Counted from the first letter of the stretch, positions 34,382 to 44,507 are shown. The stretch is 64,000 nucleotides of DNA from an uncultured Shinella sp. (GCF_946479415.1 NZ_CAMLFY010000002.1:1-64000); one strand, 5' to 3'. Made by a program: numbers and translations. The notes: generated by a model from the sequence alone, not told the origin.

Positions 34382-34816
34382 TCAAACGCGTTCGATATCG
34401 CGGCGAAGCACGATGGAGGTCGTCAAGTCCTCGACATTGTCCATCGTCGCGACCTCGTCGCGCAACTCGTTCAGCGCATTGATCGAGCCGACCTCGACCT
34501 CCACCACGAGGTCGAGCTGGCCGCTGACCGAAGACACCTTGCGCACCGCCGAAAAGCCGGCGAGCCGATCGAGCACGCCGATCGACGGCGTGCGCTTCAG
34601 CGTCACCAGCAGGAAGGCCTGGATCTGTCCATCGTCGAGCTGGCCGATATCGGCGCGGTAGCCCCTGATAATGCCCGCTTTTTCCAGCCGCGTGACACGC
34701 TCGGTCGTCGCACTGCGCGACAGCCCGATGCGCCCGGCAAGCGACTTCATGGGGATGCGTGCTTCCTTCGTGAGGATGCTGAGGATCGTCCGGTCGATGC
34801 TATCCGTGCCCTGCAT
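34382..34816 (-). CDS. Lrp/AsnC-family transcriptional regulator
   Basis: 144 residues from the ATG at 34816, preceded by a GAGAGAGG site. N-terminal helix-turn-helix (DRTILSILTKEARIPMKSLA and GRIGLSRSATTERVTRLEKA), then RAM domain (QAFLLVTLKR...GQLDLVVEVEV). It is divergent from the kinase/M23/aminotransferase fusion gene. A 15-base palindrome lies in the gap, so local autoregulation and control of the fusion are likely. Confidence 0.9.
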   Translation of the reverse strand: MQGTDSIDRTILSILTKEARIPMKSLAGRIGLSRSATTERVTRLEKAGIIRGYRADIGQLDDGQIQAFLLVTLKRTPSIGVLDRLAGFSAVRKVSSVSGQLDLVVEVEVGSINALNELRDEVATMDNVEDLTTSIVLRRDIERV

Positions 34817-34876
34817 GATGCCTCTCTCCGCTGCGCCGACAAGATGACGGTTATTATATACAGAGTGCCGGCACAA

Positions 34877-34891
34877 CCGGCATAATGCCGG
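34877..34891. promoter_or_regulatory. palindrome, candidate Lrp operator
   Basis: CCGGCATAATGCCGG is a perfect palindrome around one central base. It lies 60 bases from the regulator start and 51 bases from the fusion-gene start. An adjacent GCCGG-CACAA-CCGGC repeat overlaps its left arm. Position and symmetry suit a 15-base Lrp-type site. Confidence 0.5.
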
Positions 34892-34942
34892 ATGCACCAA
34901 AGCGCCGTCCATGCAAATCTTCGCCTCGAAAAGAGGATTGCC

Positions 34943-37900
34943 ATGAACGACATGCTGAAGACGACCCCGGATTTTTCCCTCGACGCCGCAGCCGCCCTGC
35001 TCAAGCAGCATTATGGGCTTGCCGGCAGGCTCTCGCCGCTCGCCAGCGAGCGCGACCAGAATTTCAAGGTGGAAACATCGGAGGGGACCTTCATCCTGAA
35101 GATCGTCAACGCCGCCGAGCCGGCGGTGGAAAGCGATTTCCAGACGGCGCTGCTCGCCCATCTCGGCGTGCATGCCGGCGATCTGCCGGTGCCGCATATT
35201 CGCCCGACACTCTCGGGCGAAAGCCTGGCCACCACCACGAGCGCCCACGGCACGGCACACCGCGTCCGCCTCGTCAGCTGGGTCGAGGGCGAACCGCTCG
35301 CCGAAACGGGCCGCAGCGAGGCCGCGCTCGAATCCCTGGGGCACATGCTCGGCCGCTTCGACGCAGCCTTGAAGGGTTTCATGCATCCCGGCGCGCTGCG
35401 CGATCTCGACTGGGACATCCGCACCGCCGGGCGTTCGGCGGGCCGCCTTTCGCATGTCGCAGATGCCGAAGACCGCGCCCTCGTCGAACGCTTCCTGAAA
35501 CGCTTCGCCACCGTCGCGCCGCGCCTTGCGACGCTGCGCGCTGCCGTCATCCACAATGACGCCAACGACTGGAATGTGCTGGTCGATGCCGCGAACCATG
35601 ACCGGATTTCCGGCCTGATCGATTTCGGCGATGCGCTGCACACGCCCGTCATCGCGGAGGTGGCGATCGCCGCCGCCTATGCCGGCCTTGACCACGCCGA
35701 TCCGATCGGCGCCGCCGCCGCCATCGCGCGCGGCTTCCATGCGGAGTACCCGCTGCTGGAAGAAGAAGTCGATCTGCTCTTCGACCTGATTGCGGCGCGC
35801 CTCGTCACCTCCGTCACCATGTCGGCCTCGCGCCGCGTCCACGCGGAGGACAATCCGTATCTTGCAATCAGCGAACGCCCGGCCTGGACGCTGCTGCGCA
35901 AGCTCGACCGCATGAACCCGCGCTTCGCCACCGCCATCCTGCGCAAGGCCTGCGGCTTCGAGGCCGTGCCCGGCGCCCGCGTGGTGGCCGAGTGGATCGA
36001 AAACAACCGCAAGTCACTCGCGCCCCTCCTCGAAAAGCCGGCCGCGACCTATCCGGCCGCGCTCGTGCCCTATGGCGATCCGACCCACCCGATGACCGTC
36101 AAGTCCGCCGCCGAACAGCCGGATGAAGCGCAAGCGATCTGGGACGCCTATTGCCGCGAGACCGGCGTTGAGCTCGGTATCGGTCCCTTCGCTGAAGAGC
36201 GCACGGTCTATGCGGGCGAGATGTTCGTCTCGCGCTTTATAGAGGGCGCGCGCCGCACGCATCACCTCGGCTTCGACCTCTTCATGGCCGCCGGCACCAA
36301 GCTCTTCGCGCCACTTGCCGCCACGGTCGTCAGCGTCGAGGTCGAAAAGGATCCGCTCGGCTATGGCTGCCTGATCGCGCTGCGCCACGAGCCGGAGGGT
36401 TGCCCGCCCTTCATCTCGCTCTGGGGCCACCTCGCCCATGAGGCTGTCCACCGCCTGAAGGCCGGCGACAAGCTGGAAGCTGGCGCGCTGGTCGGCGAAA
36501 TGGGCGCACCGAAGGAAAACGGCGGCTGGGCGCCGCATCTCCACCTGCAGATCTCCACCGACACGACCCTGTCGGCCACTGAAATCCTCGGCGTCGGCGA
36601 GCCGCGTTACCTCGACGTCTGGGCAGAACTCTTCCCCAATGCCCGCACCTTCGCCGGTGTCGCCAGGGAATTCTTCGAGCGCCAGGGCCGCTCGCATGAG
36701 GAGATCGTCCAGAAGCGGCGCGAACTGCTGCTGCCGAACCTCTCCATCTCCTACGACAAGCCGATCAAGTTCGTGCGCGGCGAAGGCGTCTGGCTGATCG
36801 ACGACAGTGGCCGGGCCTATCTCGACTGCTTCAACAATGTCTGCCACATCGGCCATGCGCATCCGGCCGTGGTGGAGGCGATGGCCAGGCAGGCCGCGAC
36901 GCTCAACACCAACACGCGCTACCTGCACGACAACATCGTCGCCTATGCCGAGCGCCTGACGGCGACGCTGCCAAAGGAGCTGACGGTCGCCGGCTTCGTC
37001 AACAGCGGCTCGGAGGCCAACAGCCTGGCGCTGCGCATGATGCGCGCCCATACCGGCCGCGAAAACGCCATCACGCTCGACTGGTCCTATCACGGCACGA
37101 CGCAGGAACTGATCGACATCAGCCCCTACAAGTTCCGCCGGAAGGGTGGCGAGGGACCGAAGCCGCATATCCATATCGCGGCCGTTCCGGACAGCTACCA
37201 TGCCCCGGCGGACTGGCTGATCGAGGAGCATGGCAAGCGCTTTGCCGAAAGCGTCGCCGAACAGATCGCCGTCATGAAGGCCAAGGGCGACGGTCCGGGC
37301 TTCTTCATCGCCGAGTCCATCCCGAGCGTCGCCGGCCAGGTCTTCCTGCCGGAAGGGTATCTGAAGGAGGTCTACCGTCTGGTGCGCCAGGCGGGCGGGG
37401 TCTGCATCGCCGACGAGGTGCAGGTCGGTTTCGGCCGTGTCGGCAGCCATTGGTGGGCTTTCGAGACGCAGGACGTCGTGCCCGACATCGTCACCATGGG
37501 CAAGCCGATCGGCGACGGCCATCCGCTCGCCGCCGTCGTCACGACCCGCGAAGTGACCGACAGCTTCAACAACGGCATGGAATATTTCAATACCTTCGGC
37601 GGCAACCCGGTCTCCTGCGCCGTCGGCCTTGCGGTGCTCGACGTCATCGAGGGCCAGGACCTGCGCGGCAATGCGCTCACCGTCGGCAATTACCTGATGG
37701 ACGCTTTCCGCGACATGCAGACGCGTTACCAGGCCATCGGCGACGTGCGCGGCCTTGGCCTCTTCCTCGGCATCGAACTCGTCACGGACCGCAAGACCAA
37801 AGCGCCCGCCACTGAGTTTGCCCGCGCCGTCTCCAACGGCGCGCGCCGCCGCGGCGTGCTGATGGGCACCGAAGGCCCGCATGACAACGTGCTGAAAATG

Positions 37901-37993
37901 CGCCCGCCGATGATCTTCTCCAAGCGCGACGCCGATCACCTCATCGCCGTGCTCGAGGAAACCTTCGCCGACATCGAAAAGACGCTCGGCTAA
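34943..37993 (+). CDS. three-domain fusion: APH-type kinase, M23 peptidase domain, class III PLP aminotransferase/phospho-lyase
   Basis: 1016 residues from the ATG at 34943, which has a GAGGA site. Residues 1-360 form an aminoglycoside/choline-kinase-like domain with HNDANDWN (204-211) and DFGD (227-230). Residues 400-570 are an M23 (LytM) metallopeptidase domain with HLGFD (His441, Asp445) and HLH (532-534), all zinc ligands present. Residues 600-1016 are a class III aminotransferase with [17 protein letters not shown] and PLP Lys854 in TMGKPIG. No signal peptide. The two outer domains equal the vertebrate hydroxylysine kinase and its phospho-lyase, consecutive steps on a phosphorylated amino alcohol. 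The peptidase insertion is unexplained. Confidence 0.85.
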   Translation: MNDMLKTTPDFSLDAAAALLKQHYGLAGRLSPLASERDQNFKVETSEGTFILKIVNAAEPAVESDFQTALLAHLGVHAGDLPVPHIRPTLSGESLATTTSAHGTAHRVRLVSWVEGEPLAETGRSEAALESLGHMLGRFDAALKGFMHPGALRDLDWDIRTAGRSAGRLSHVADAEDRALVERFLKRFATVAPRLATLRAAVIHNDANDWNVLVDAANHDRISGLIDFGDALHTPVIAEVAIAAAYAGLDHADPIGAAAAIARGFHAEYPLLEEEVDLLFDLIAARLVTSVTMSASRRVHAEDNPYLAISERPAWTLLRKLDRMNPRFATAILRKACGFEAVPGARVVAEWIENNRKSLAPLLEKPAATYPAALVPYGDPTHPMTVKSAAEQPDEAQAIWDAYCRETGVELGIGPFAEERTVYAGEMFVSRFIEGARRTHHLGFDLFMAAGTKLFAPLAATVVSVEVEKDPLGYGCLIALRHEPEGCPPFISLWGHLAHEAVHRLKAGDKLEAGALVGEMGAPKENGGWAPHLHLQISTDTTLSATEILGVGEPRYLDVWAELFPNARTFAGVAREFFERQGRSHEEIVQKRRELLLPNLSISYDKPIKFVRGEGVWLIDDSGRAYLDCFNNVCHIGHAHPAVVEAMARQAATLNTNTRYLHDNIVAYAERLTATLPKELTVAGFVNSGSEANSLALRMMRAHTGRENAITLDWSYHGTTQELIDISPYKFRRKGGEGPKPHIHIAAVPDSYHAPADWLIEEHGKRFAESVAEQIAVMKAKGDGPGFFIAESIPSVAGQVFLPEGYLKEVYRLVRQAGGVCIADEVQVGFGRVGSHWWAFETQDVVPDIVTMGKPIGDGHPLAAVVTTREVTDSFNNGMEYFNTFGGNPVSCAVGLAVLDVIEGQDLRGNALTVGNYLMDAFRDMQTRYQAIGDVRGLGLFLGIELVTDRKTKAPATEFARAVSNGARRRGVLMGTEGPHDNVLKMRPPMIFSKRDADHLIAVLEETFADIEKTLG

Positions 37994-38025
37994 GGCCTGA
38001 AACACCACATTTTCAAACCTGTCAG

Positions 38026-38045
38026 CCGGGGGAGTTTTCTCCCGG
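38026..38045. other. hairpin between fusion gene and binding-protein gene
   Basis: A stem GGGAG-TTTT-CTCCC flanked by CC and GG with a two-G bulge lies 32 bases after the fusion stop. Lacking a T-run, it is more likely a processing or mRNA-stability element that favours the binding-protein message than a terminator. Confidence 0.4.
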
Positions 38046-38088
38046 CCGGGAAGACGCATGCCAAAAACCAATCAAGGAGGAGGACACC

Positions 38089-39096
38089 ATGAAGACGACA
38101 ATTCTGGCCCTTGCGGCCGCAGCTTTTGCCGCCGGCACGGCCCATGCCGGCACATTCGATGTCATCAAGGAGCGCGGCGAGGTGCGCTGCGGCGTCAGCC
38201 AGGGCGTGCTCGGCTTTTCCGTGCCGGACAAAAACGGCGTCTGGGGCGGTTTCGACGTCGATTTCTGCCGCGCGGTCGCTGCCGCCACCCTCGGCAATCC
38301 GGACAAGGTGGCCTATGTGCCGCTTTCCACCAAGGACCGCTTCACGGCGCTACAATCCGGTGAAGTCGACCTGCTCTCGCGCCAGACGACCTGGACCCTG
38401 TCGCGCGACACCGATCTCGGCATGAGCTTCGTCGGCGTCAACTACTATGACGGCCAGGCCTTCATGGTGAGCAAGGACGTCGGCGTGAAGAGCGTCAAGG
38501 AGATTTCCGGCGCCTCCGTCTGCACGGAAACCGGCACGACGACCGAGCAGAACATGGCCGACTATTTCAGCGCCAACAAGATCGAGTACCAGGTCATCGC
38601 CTTCGAAAAGCCGGACCAGACGATCCAGGCCTTCAACACCGGCCGCTGCGACGTCTATTCGACGGATGCTTCAGCGCTCTACGCCCAGCGCATGACACTG
38701 AACGACCCCGACCGCTTCGTGGTGCTGCCCGAGGCCATCTCCAAGGAACCGCTCGGCCCGGCTGTGCGCCAGGGCGACGACCAGTGGTTCAAGATCGTGC
38801 GCTGGACGCTTTTTGCGCTGATCGAGGCCGAGGAAATGGGCATCACCAAGGAAAATGCCGCCTCACTTCTCGAAAGCGGCAGCGTCGCGCAAAAACGCTT
38901 CCTCGGCATCGACAGCGAGGCCGGAAAGACATTGGGGCTCGATCCGAAATGGGCCTATCAGGCAATCACCTCCGTCGGCAATTACGGCGAGATCTTCGAG
39001 CGTCATCTCGGCAAGGACAGCCCGCTCAAGATCGACCGCGGCCTGAACCGCCTGTGGAACGACGGCGGCCTGATGTATTCGCCGCCGGCGCGGTAA
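38089..39096 (+). CDS. AapJ-like amino-acid ABC binding protein (orphan)
   Basis: 335 residues with signal peptide MKTTILALAAAAFAAGTAHA. The fold and length match the general L-amino-acid binding protein AapJ: IKERGEVRCGVSQGVLGFSV, GGFDVDFCRAVAAATLG, SRQTTWTLSRDT, and the C-terminal NYGEIFERHLGKDSPLKIDRGLN. No permease or ATPase genes follow, so it probably feeds a transporter encoded elsewhere, such as Aap. It lies 95 bases after the fusion gene on the same strand and likely belongs to the same Lrp-controlled unit, delivering the substrate of the kinase/phospho-lyase. Confidence 0.9.
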   Translation: MKTTILALAAAAFAAGTAHAGTFDVIKERGEVRCGVSQGVLGFSVPDKNGVWGGFDVDFCRAVAAATLGNPDKVAYVPLSTKDRFTALQSGEVDLLSRQTTWTLSRDTDLGMSFVGVNYYDGQAFMVSKDVGVKSVKEISGASVCTETGTTTEQNMADYFSANKIEYQVIAFEKPDQTIQAFNTGRCDVYSTDASALYAQRMTLNDPDRFVVLPEAISKEPLGPAVRQGDDQWFKIVRWTLFALIEAEEMGITKENAASLLESGSVAQKRFLGIDSEAGKTLGLDPKWAYQAITSVGNYGEIFERHLGKDSPLKIDRGLNRLWNDGGLMYSPPAR

Positions 39097-39117
39097 GCCA
39101 AAACCATCGAAGATCGA

Positions 39118-39145
39118 CGCCGCGGATATCCTCCGCGGCGTTTTT
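39118..39145 (+). terminator. Rho-independent terminator after the AapJ-like gene
   Basis: Perfect nine-base stem CGCCGCGGA / TCCGCGGCG (39118-39126, 39132-39140) with a TATCC loop, followed by TTTTT. It lies 22 bases beyond the stop, in the convergent gap to the minus-strand ATPase gene. Confidence 0.9.
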
Positions 39146-39148
39146 CGG

Positions 39149-40108
39149 TTAGGCAGCGAACCGCACGCGGTGTTTCGGCGCGATCTCGACAAGCTGGGAG
39201 GCCACCGGCGCTGTGAACACGTCCGGCGAGGTGCTGCCGTCGGAGACGAAGCGACGACCAGCAAACTGCGGCAGGTCGGCAAACCGATCCTGCTTTGCCG
39301 TCGGGTCGAGTGCTGCGGCCGGATCGGGAATGGCGGCGATCAGCCGGCGCGTATAGGGATGGGCAGGCGCTTCGAAGATCTCGCGCCAGCCGCCCTCCTC
39401 CACGACCTCGCCGAAATACATCACCAGAACCCGGTCGCTCATATGCTCGACGACGCTGAGATCGTGGCTGATCATCAGATAGGAGAGGCCAAGCTTCTCC
39501 TGGAGGTCGAGCAGCAGGTTGATGATCTGCGCGCGGATGGAGACGTCGAGCGCGGAGACCGGTTCATCCAAAAGCACGATTTCCGGCTCGAGGATCAGCG
39601 CGCGGGCAATGCCAATGCGCTGGCGTTGGCCGCCGGAGAATTCATGCGGATAACGGCTCGCCTGTTCCGGCGTCAGGCCGACATTCTTCAGCATCGCCTC
39701 GATACGGCCCTCGATTTCCGAGGCCGCGGTAACGCCATGCAGGCGCAGCGGCGCGGCAAGCGAGGTGCGCACCGACTGGCGCGGATTGAGCGAGGCATAG
39801 GGGTCCTGGAACACCATCTGCACCGCCTTCGCTCGCTGCATGCGGCCCGGCGCACCGGGGCCTGCCAGCGGCTGGCCACGATAGCGGATCGTGCCCTCGC
39901 TCGGCGCCTGAAGGCCGAGGATGGAGAGCGCCGTCGTGGACTTGCCGCAACCGGATTCACCGACGATCGACAGGCATTCGCCCTTGGCAAGCTCGAAACT
40001 GATGCCGTTGACGGCATGCAGCACGCGCTTGCCCGTGCCGAGCAGGCCCCCGCCGGAAATCGGGAAACGTACGTGGAGATCGTCCACCTGCAACAGAGGG
40101 GCGGTCAT
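39149..40108 (-). CDS. Dpp/Opp ABC transporter ATPase, DppF type
   Basis: 319 residues. Walker A GESGCGKST, signature FSGGQRQRIGIARAL, Walker B IVLLDEPVSALD, and the C-terminal HPYTRRLIAAIPDP oligopeptide-transporter tail (OppF/DppF family). The ATG overlaps the stop of the DppD-type gene (ATGA). It is the last gene of the importer set in a minus-strand operon that starts at 46,133. Confidence 0.9.
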   Translation of the reverse strand: MTAPLLQVDDLHVRFPISGGGLLGTGKRVLHAVNGISFELAKGECLSIVGESGCGKSTTALSILGLQAPSEGTIRYRGQPLAGPGAPGRMQRAKAVQMVFQDPYASLNPRQSVRTSLAAPLRLHGVTAASEIEGRIEAMLKNVGLTPEQASRYPHEFSGGQRQRIGIARALILEPEIVLLDEPVSALDVSIRAQIINLLLDLQEKLGLSYLMISHDLSVVEHMSDRVLVMYFGEVVEEGGWREIFEAPAHPYTRRLIAAIPDPAAALDPTAKQDRFADLPQFAGRRFVSDGSTSPDVFTAPVASQLVEIAPKHRVRFAA

Positions 40109-41016
40109 GGCTGACTTCCTTCCGGTCCGCGCGGCGCGATGAAGCGGGTTTCCGTCAGTTTCGAGCGATCGGCGATGATGCTGTCGATATCGACCAGCCG
40201 CTGGCGGCCGTGTTCGCTGCGGCTGCCGAGACGCGGCAGGGCACCGAGCAGGCCGCGCGTATAGTCATGCTTCGGATCGGCGAAGAGCGCCCGCGTCTCG
40301 TTCTCCTCGACGAGGCAGCCGGAATACATAACGCCGACACGCTGGCAGACGCTGGCGATGACGCCGAGATCATGGCTGATGAACAGCACCGCAGTACCGC
40401 GCGCCGCGCAGAGTTCCTTGATCAACCGCAGCACTTCCGCCTGCACGGTCACGTCGAGCGCGGTGGTCGGCTCGTCGGCGATCAGCAGGTCCGGATTGCA
40501 GGCGAGCGCCATGGCGATCATCACGCGCTGGCGTAGACCGCCCGACATCTGGTGCGGATAGTTTTTCGCTCGCCGGTCCGGGTTGGGTACGCGCACGTTA
40601 CCGAGCGCATCGACGGCGAGCTTCTCCGCCTCGCCCCAGCTCTTGCCCTGATGCAGCACGAACATTTCGGCGATCTGCCGGCCGACGGTCGACAGCGGGT
40701 TGAGCGCCGTCATCGGCTCCTGGAAGATCATGGCGATGCGGTTGCCGCGCAGCCGCCGCATCTCGCGTTTCGGCAAGGCGAGCAGGTTCTGCCCCTTGAA
40801 CAGGATCTCGCCGCCGGAAATGGCGAGCGGCTTCTTCAGGAGGCCCATAACGGCGAGCGACGTCACGGATTTGCCCGAGCCGGATTCGCCGACGAGACCG
40901 TAAGCTTCGCCCGGCATGATCTGGAAGGAGACGCCCTTGAGCAGCGGATGGTGGGTGGAGCGATTGACCGCTACGCCGAGGCGCAGGTCCCTGATGTCGA
41001 GAAGCGGCGCGGTCAT
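40105..41016 (-). CDS. Dpp/Opp ABC transporter ATPase, DppD type
   Basis: 303 residues from the ATG at 41016, overlapping the permease stop by ATGA. Walker [10 protein letters not shown], signature [20 protein letters not shown], Walker [13 protein letters not shown] and the peptide-transporter tail [17 protein letters not shown]. The tail normally includes Cys residues in DppD for an Fe-S site; none is evident here. Partners with the DppF-type ATPase to drive peptide import. Confidence 0.9.
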   Translation of the reverse strand: MTAPLLDIRDLRLGVAVNRSTHHPLLKGVSFQIMPGEAYGLVGESGSGKSVTSLAVMGLLKKPLAISGGEILFKGQNLLALPKREMRRLRGNRIAMIFQEPMTALNPLSTVGRQIAEMFVLHQGKSWGEAEKLAVDALGNVRVPNPDRRAKNYPHQMSGGLRQRVMIAMALACNPDLLIADEPTTALDVTVQAEVLRLIKELCAARGTAVLFISHDLGVIASVCQRVGVMYSGCLVEENETRALFADPKHDYTRGLLGALPRLGSRSEHGRQRLVDIDSIIADRSKLTETRFIAPRGPEGSQP

Positions 41017-41834
41017 GGCTTGCGCGTCCTCATATGCGGGTCGAGGCTGTCGCGCAGCCCGTCGCCGAGAAGGTTGAAGCCGAGCACCGAGAGGAAGATG
41101 GCAAGGCCGGGGAAGATCGCAACCCAAGGCGCGAGCTGTATAAGCTGGCGCGCATCCGTCAGCATCGAGCCCCAGCTCGGGAACGGCGGCTGGATGCCGA
41201 GGCCGAGGAAGGAAAGCGCTGCTTCCGAAAGAACCGCAGAGCCCATGCCGAGCGTCGCCATGACGAGGATCGGCCCCATCATGTTGGGCAGGATCTGCGT
41301 GAACATGATGCGCAGGTCGCCATAGCCCAGCGTCTGCGCCGCCTGCACGTAGCCCTGCGATTTCAGCGAGAGCGTCGAGGAACGGGCGATGCGGCAGGTC
41401 CAGCTCCAGTTGGTGAGGCCGAGCGCGATGAGCAGCGACGGCAGGCCGGGGCCCAGAACGGCCATGACGGCGAGTGCGAAGATCAGCGAGGGAATGGCGA
41501 GCATGACATTCGTCAGGCCGTTGACGAGATCGTCCCACCAGCCGCCCCAATAGCCGGCGGTCATGCCGAGCGTGATGCCGATCATCGAATTGATGACCTG
41601 CGAAACGATGCCGACGGTCAACGAGATCTGCGCGCCGTAGAGGATGCGCGTATAGACGTCGCGGCCCTGCGCGTCCGTGCCGAACCAGAAGGTGGCGTCG
41701 GGAGGCAGCTCGGAACTCATCAGGTCGGCATCGAGCACCGGGTCGAAGGGCGCGATCCAGGGGGCGAGGATACCGGCGAGGATCACCAGCACCGTCAGCC
41801 CGGCGCCGAGCCAGAAATTGAAACCGAAGCGCAT
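41013..41834 (-). CDS. Dpp/Opp ABC transporter permease, DppC type
   Basis: 273 residues from the ATG at 41834; the earlier in-frame ATG at 41873 lies inside the neighbouring gene. Six membrane segments, with the short GTDAQGRDVYTRILYGAQIS segment of DppC proteins and the EAA loop YVQAAQTLGYGDLRIMFTQI LPN. It overlaps the DppD gene by ATGA and starts four bases before the DppB stop. Confidence 0.9.
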   Translation of the reverse strand: MRFGFNFWLGAGLTVLVILAGILAPWIAPFDPVLDADLMSSELPPDATFWFGTDAQGRDVYTRILYGAQISLTVGIVSQVINSMIGITLGMTAGYWGGWWDDLVNGLTNVMLAIPSLIFALAVMAVLGPGLPSLLIALGLTNWSWTCRIARSSTLSLKSQGYVQAAQTLGYGDLRIMFTQILPNMMGPILVMATLGMGSAVLSEAALSFLGLGIQPPFPSWGSMLTDARQLIQLAPWVAIFPGLAIFLSVLGFNLLGDGLRDSLDPHMRTRKP

Positions 41835-41838
41835 CCCG

Positions 41839-42774
41839 TCACTCCTGCTTGATGCGCGGATCGATCGCGGCATAGATCAGATCGACGGCGGTGTTGATGA
41901 GGAGGAACCACAGCACGATGACGAGGATCGTGCCCTGCACAACGGGAATGTCGCGGATCGCCACGCTGTCGACGAGCAGCGAGCCGATGCCCGGCCAGGC
42001 GAAGAGCTTTTCGATGACGACGGCCTGGCCGATCAGCGAGCCGAACTGCAGGCCGACCGTGGTGACGATCAGCACCAGCGCATTGCGCGCCACATGCCAG
42101 CGCACGACTTTCATCTCGCTCATGCCCTTGGAGTGAGCCGTGCGGATGAAATCGGCGTTTAGGACATCGAGCACGCCGGCTCGTGTGGTGCGCGCGAGAA
42201 GGGCGAGCGGTGTCACGCCGAGTGTCACAGCAGGTAAGATGAGATTGCGGAACGAACCATCGCCGTAACCGAAACTGGGTAGCCAGTTCAGTTGCAGGGC
42301 GAAGAGATACATCATCAGAAGGCCGAGCCAGAACTGCGGCATGGAGAGGCCGGAGACCGCGCCGATCATCGTCACCGTATCGAGCACGGAGCCGGGTCTG
42401 AGCGCCGCCAGAAAACCGAGCGGCACACCGACGACCAGCGCGAAAACCATGGCGGCGATGGCCAGTTGCAGCGAGGCGCCCATGCGGTCGTTGATCAGGT
42501 CGATGACCGGCTGGCGGGTGCGGAAACTGGTGCCGAGATCGAATTGCGCAAGATCCGTGACATAGGTCACGAAGCGCTCCATCAGCGGCTTGTTGAGCCC
42601 GAATTCCTCGTTGAGGCGGGCGATCATCTGCGGGTCGGCGGCGCGCTTGCCATCGGCGAAGAGGCTGGCGGCGAAGGTGCCCGGCACGACGGAGAAGATG
42701 ACGAAGATCAGCAGTGCCACCACGACGACCGTCGGGATGACCTGCAGGATGCGGCGCAGGGTGAAACGAAGCAT
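41839..42774 (-). CDS. Dpp/Opp ABC transporter permease, DppB type
   Basis: 311 residues from the ATG at 42774. MLRFTLRRILQVIPTVVVVA at the N-terminus, LDTVTMIGAVSGLSMPQFWLG, and EAA loop FIRTAHSKGMSEMKVVRWHV are those of DppB permeases. Upstream lies the binding-protein gene by 80 bases. The N-terminal arginines and six segments match the family. Confidence 0.9.
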   Translation of the reverse strand: MLRFTLRRILQVIPTVVVVALLIFVIFSVVPGTFAASLFADGKRAADPQMIARLNEEFGLNKPLMERFVTYVTDLAQFDLGTSFRTRQPVIDLINDRMGASLQLAIAAMVFALVVGVPLGFLAALRPGSVLDTVTMIGAVSGLSMPQFWLGLLMMYLFALQLNWLPSFGYGDGSFRNLILPAVTLGVTPLALLARTTRAGVLDVLNADFIRTAHSKGMSEMKVVRWHVARNALVLIVTTVGLQFGSLIGQAVVIEKLFAWPGIGSLLVDSVAIRDIPVVQGTILVIVLWFLLINTAVDLIYAAIDPRIKQE

Positions 42775-42855
42775 TGACGGTTCCGTTTTGGCCGCCCTTA
42801 CGGGCGTGATAACAGATGCGGGAGCGGCCGAAGCCGCCCCCGAACCCCTCAAGGC

Positions 42856-44448
42856 TTATTTGCGCGCGTCGGGCGCGTTTTCGTCAATCCAGATCTCGTC
42901 ATAGGGCTGGACCGCCAGTTCGGTGGCATTCGGCACGAGGCCGTGGATCCAAGGCTGATAAGCCATGACCGCCTTATTGTAGTTGAAGAACCAGACCGGC
43001 GCGTCGTCCTGTACGATGTTGTTGGCTTGGCGCAGCAGATCGTTCTGCTTGGCGGGGTCACGTTCCTGCTGGGCCGCTTCATAGAGCTTGTCGAAGTCCG
43101 GGCTCGCATAGCTCGTATAGTTGCAGGCCGACTGCGCCGTCTTGGAATAGTAGCAGCGCAGCGCGTTCAGCGGATCGGGACCCGACAGGTTCGACCAGAT
43201 GAAGGCCTGGAAATTGTTCGACGTCACGGCATCGCCAAGCGCCGAACTTTCGACCGGCTTCGGCTTCACGGTGATGCCGACCTTCTTCAGCATCGGCAGG
43301 ATGGCTTCGACGATCGGGACACCCCAACTCTCGTTCGGGCTCGCTGTCACCTCGAATTCGAAGCCATCGGCATAACCGGCTTCCGCCAGCAGGGCCTTTG
43401 CCTTTTCCGGATCGAAGGCATAGGCCGCCTTGTCCTTGTCAAAGGCCGGCGAGGAAAGCGGCAGCCAGCCGGAGGCCGGATAGGCCTTGTTCTTGACGAG
43501 GCGTTCGATGATCAGCGGCGCGTTGATCGCGTGGTTGATCGCCTGGCGGACACGCTTGTCCTTGAAGGGCTCGAAGGCCGGGTTGAAGCCGATGTTGCGG
43601 GTATAGACCTCGGCGACTTCGAGCAGGTGGTCCTTCAGGCCCTCTTCACCCTGATAGGCCTGGTATTGCGTGGGGCCGAGGATCGAGACGTCGATTTCCT
43701 TGTTGCGGAAGGCGACGTCGCGGGCAGCATCTTCGGCCATCAGAACGATGTTGATGCGGTCGAGATAGGGCTTGCCCTCCTCGTAATACTTGTCGAACTT
43801 CTCGACCACCACCTGCGAGCCCGGCACATGCTCCTTGAAGACGAAGGCGCCGAGGCCGACCGGGTTCTTCGCAAACGTCGATTCGTCTTCAACATTCGAC
43901 GGATAGATCACGGTCGTGTTCTGCATCAGCGGGAAGCCGGGATTGATCGGGCCGGTATAGGTGATCTCCAGCGTGTTGTCGTCGACCTTCTTCAGGCCGG
44001 AAATCTCCTCCGCCTTGCCGGCGATGAACTCTTCCGCACCCTTGATGACGGCGATGAAGCTGGCGCCCGGAAAGGCGTTCTTCGGATTGGCGATGCGCTT
44101 GTAGCTGTAGATGATGTCATCTGCCGTCAGCGGCTTGCCATTGTGGAACACGGCGTTCTTGCGCAGGTGATAGGTGTGCGTCAGGCCGTCCTCGGAGACA
44201 TCTTCGGAATCGGCCAGTTCAAGCACCGGCTTGTTCTCGATGGAGTTCCAGCTGTAGAGGCCGCGATGGATGGCCTGCGTGATGAACTCTTCCTGCGTAT
44301 TGGGGCTCGCCTGCACGTCGAGCGTGGCGAAGCTCGAGCCATAGGGCGCAGTGAAGACGAGCGTTCCGCCGGAACGTTCGCCGGCGGCCAGCGCCCCGGT
44401 TGCGACGCTAAGGCTCAGCATGGCGGCGAGTGTCAGTTTTTTCAGCAT
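42856..44448 (-). CDS. peptide-type ABC transporter periplasmic binding protein (family 5)
   Basis: 530 residues with signal peptide MLKKLTLAAMLSLSVATGALA. Family 5 solute-binding motifs: QEEFITQAIHRGLYSWNSIE, LTHTYHLRKNAVFHNGKPLT and ADDIIYSYKR. It recruits peptides for the DppBCDF set downstream; a GAGGGAGGAC site precedes its ATG. The neighbours suggest D-amino-acid-containing peptides. Confidence 0.9.
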   Translation of the reverse strand: MLKKLTLAAMLSLSVATGALAAGERSGGTLVFTAPYGSSFATLDVQASPNTQEEFITQAIHRGLYSWNSIENKPVLELADSEDVSEDGLTHTYHLRKNAVFHNGKPLTADDIIYSYKRIANPKNAFPGASFIAVIKGAEEFIAGKAEEISGLKKVDDNTLEITYTGPINPGFPLMQNTTVIYPSNVEDESTFAKNPVGLGAFVFKEHVPGSQVVVEKFDKYYEEGKPYLDRINIVLMAEDAARDVAFRNKEIDVSILGPTQYQAYQGEEGLKDHLLEVAEVYTRNIGFNPAFEPFKDKRVRQAINHAINAPLIIERLVKNKAYPASGWLPLSSPAFDKDKAAYAFDPEKAKALLAEAGYADGFEFEVTASPNESWGVPIVEAILPMLKKVGITVKPKPVESSALGDAVTSNNFQAFIWSNLSGPDPLNALRCYYSKTAQSACNYTSYASPDFDKLYEAAQQERDPAKQNDLLRQANNIVQDDAPVWFFNYNKAVMAYQPWIHGLVPNATELAVQPYDEIWIDENAPDARK

Positions 44449-44507
44449 TTCGTCCTCCCTCTCGTGCCGTTTTCGGCATCGTTTCGATGATTCAGTCTGA
44501 CAAGACC

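Noticed and set aside
36014..38071. A 685-residue frame on the minus strand opposite the fusion gene
   Set aside because: It has no recognisable domain. Its existence is explained by the high GC content and codon periodicity of the real gene, which keeps antisense frames open.
42943..44490. A 515-residue plus-strand frame opposite the binding-protein gene
   Set aside because: No family motif; the minus-strand protein in the same place has a signal peptide and family 5 motifs.
44490..44506. AGTCTGACAAG resembling the GntR operator
   Set aside because: Only one half fits, symmetry TTGT...ACAA is lost, and the neighbours are D-peptide genes, so it is probably chance.
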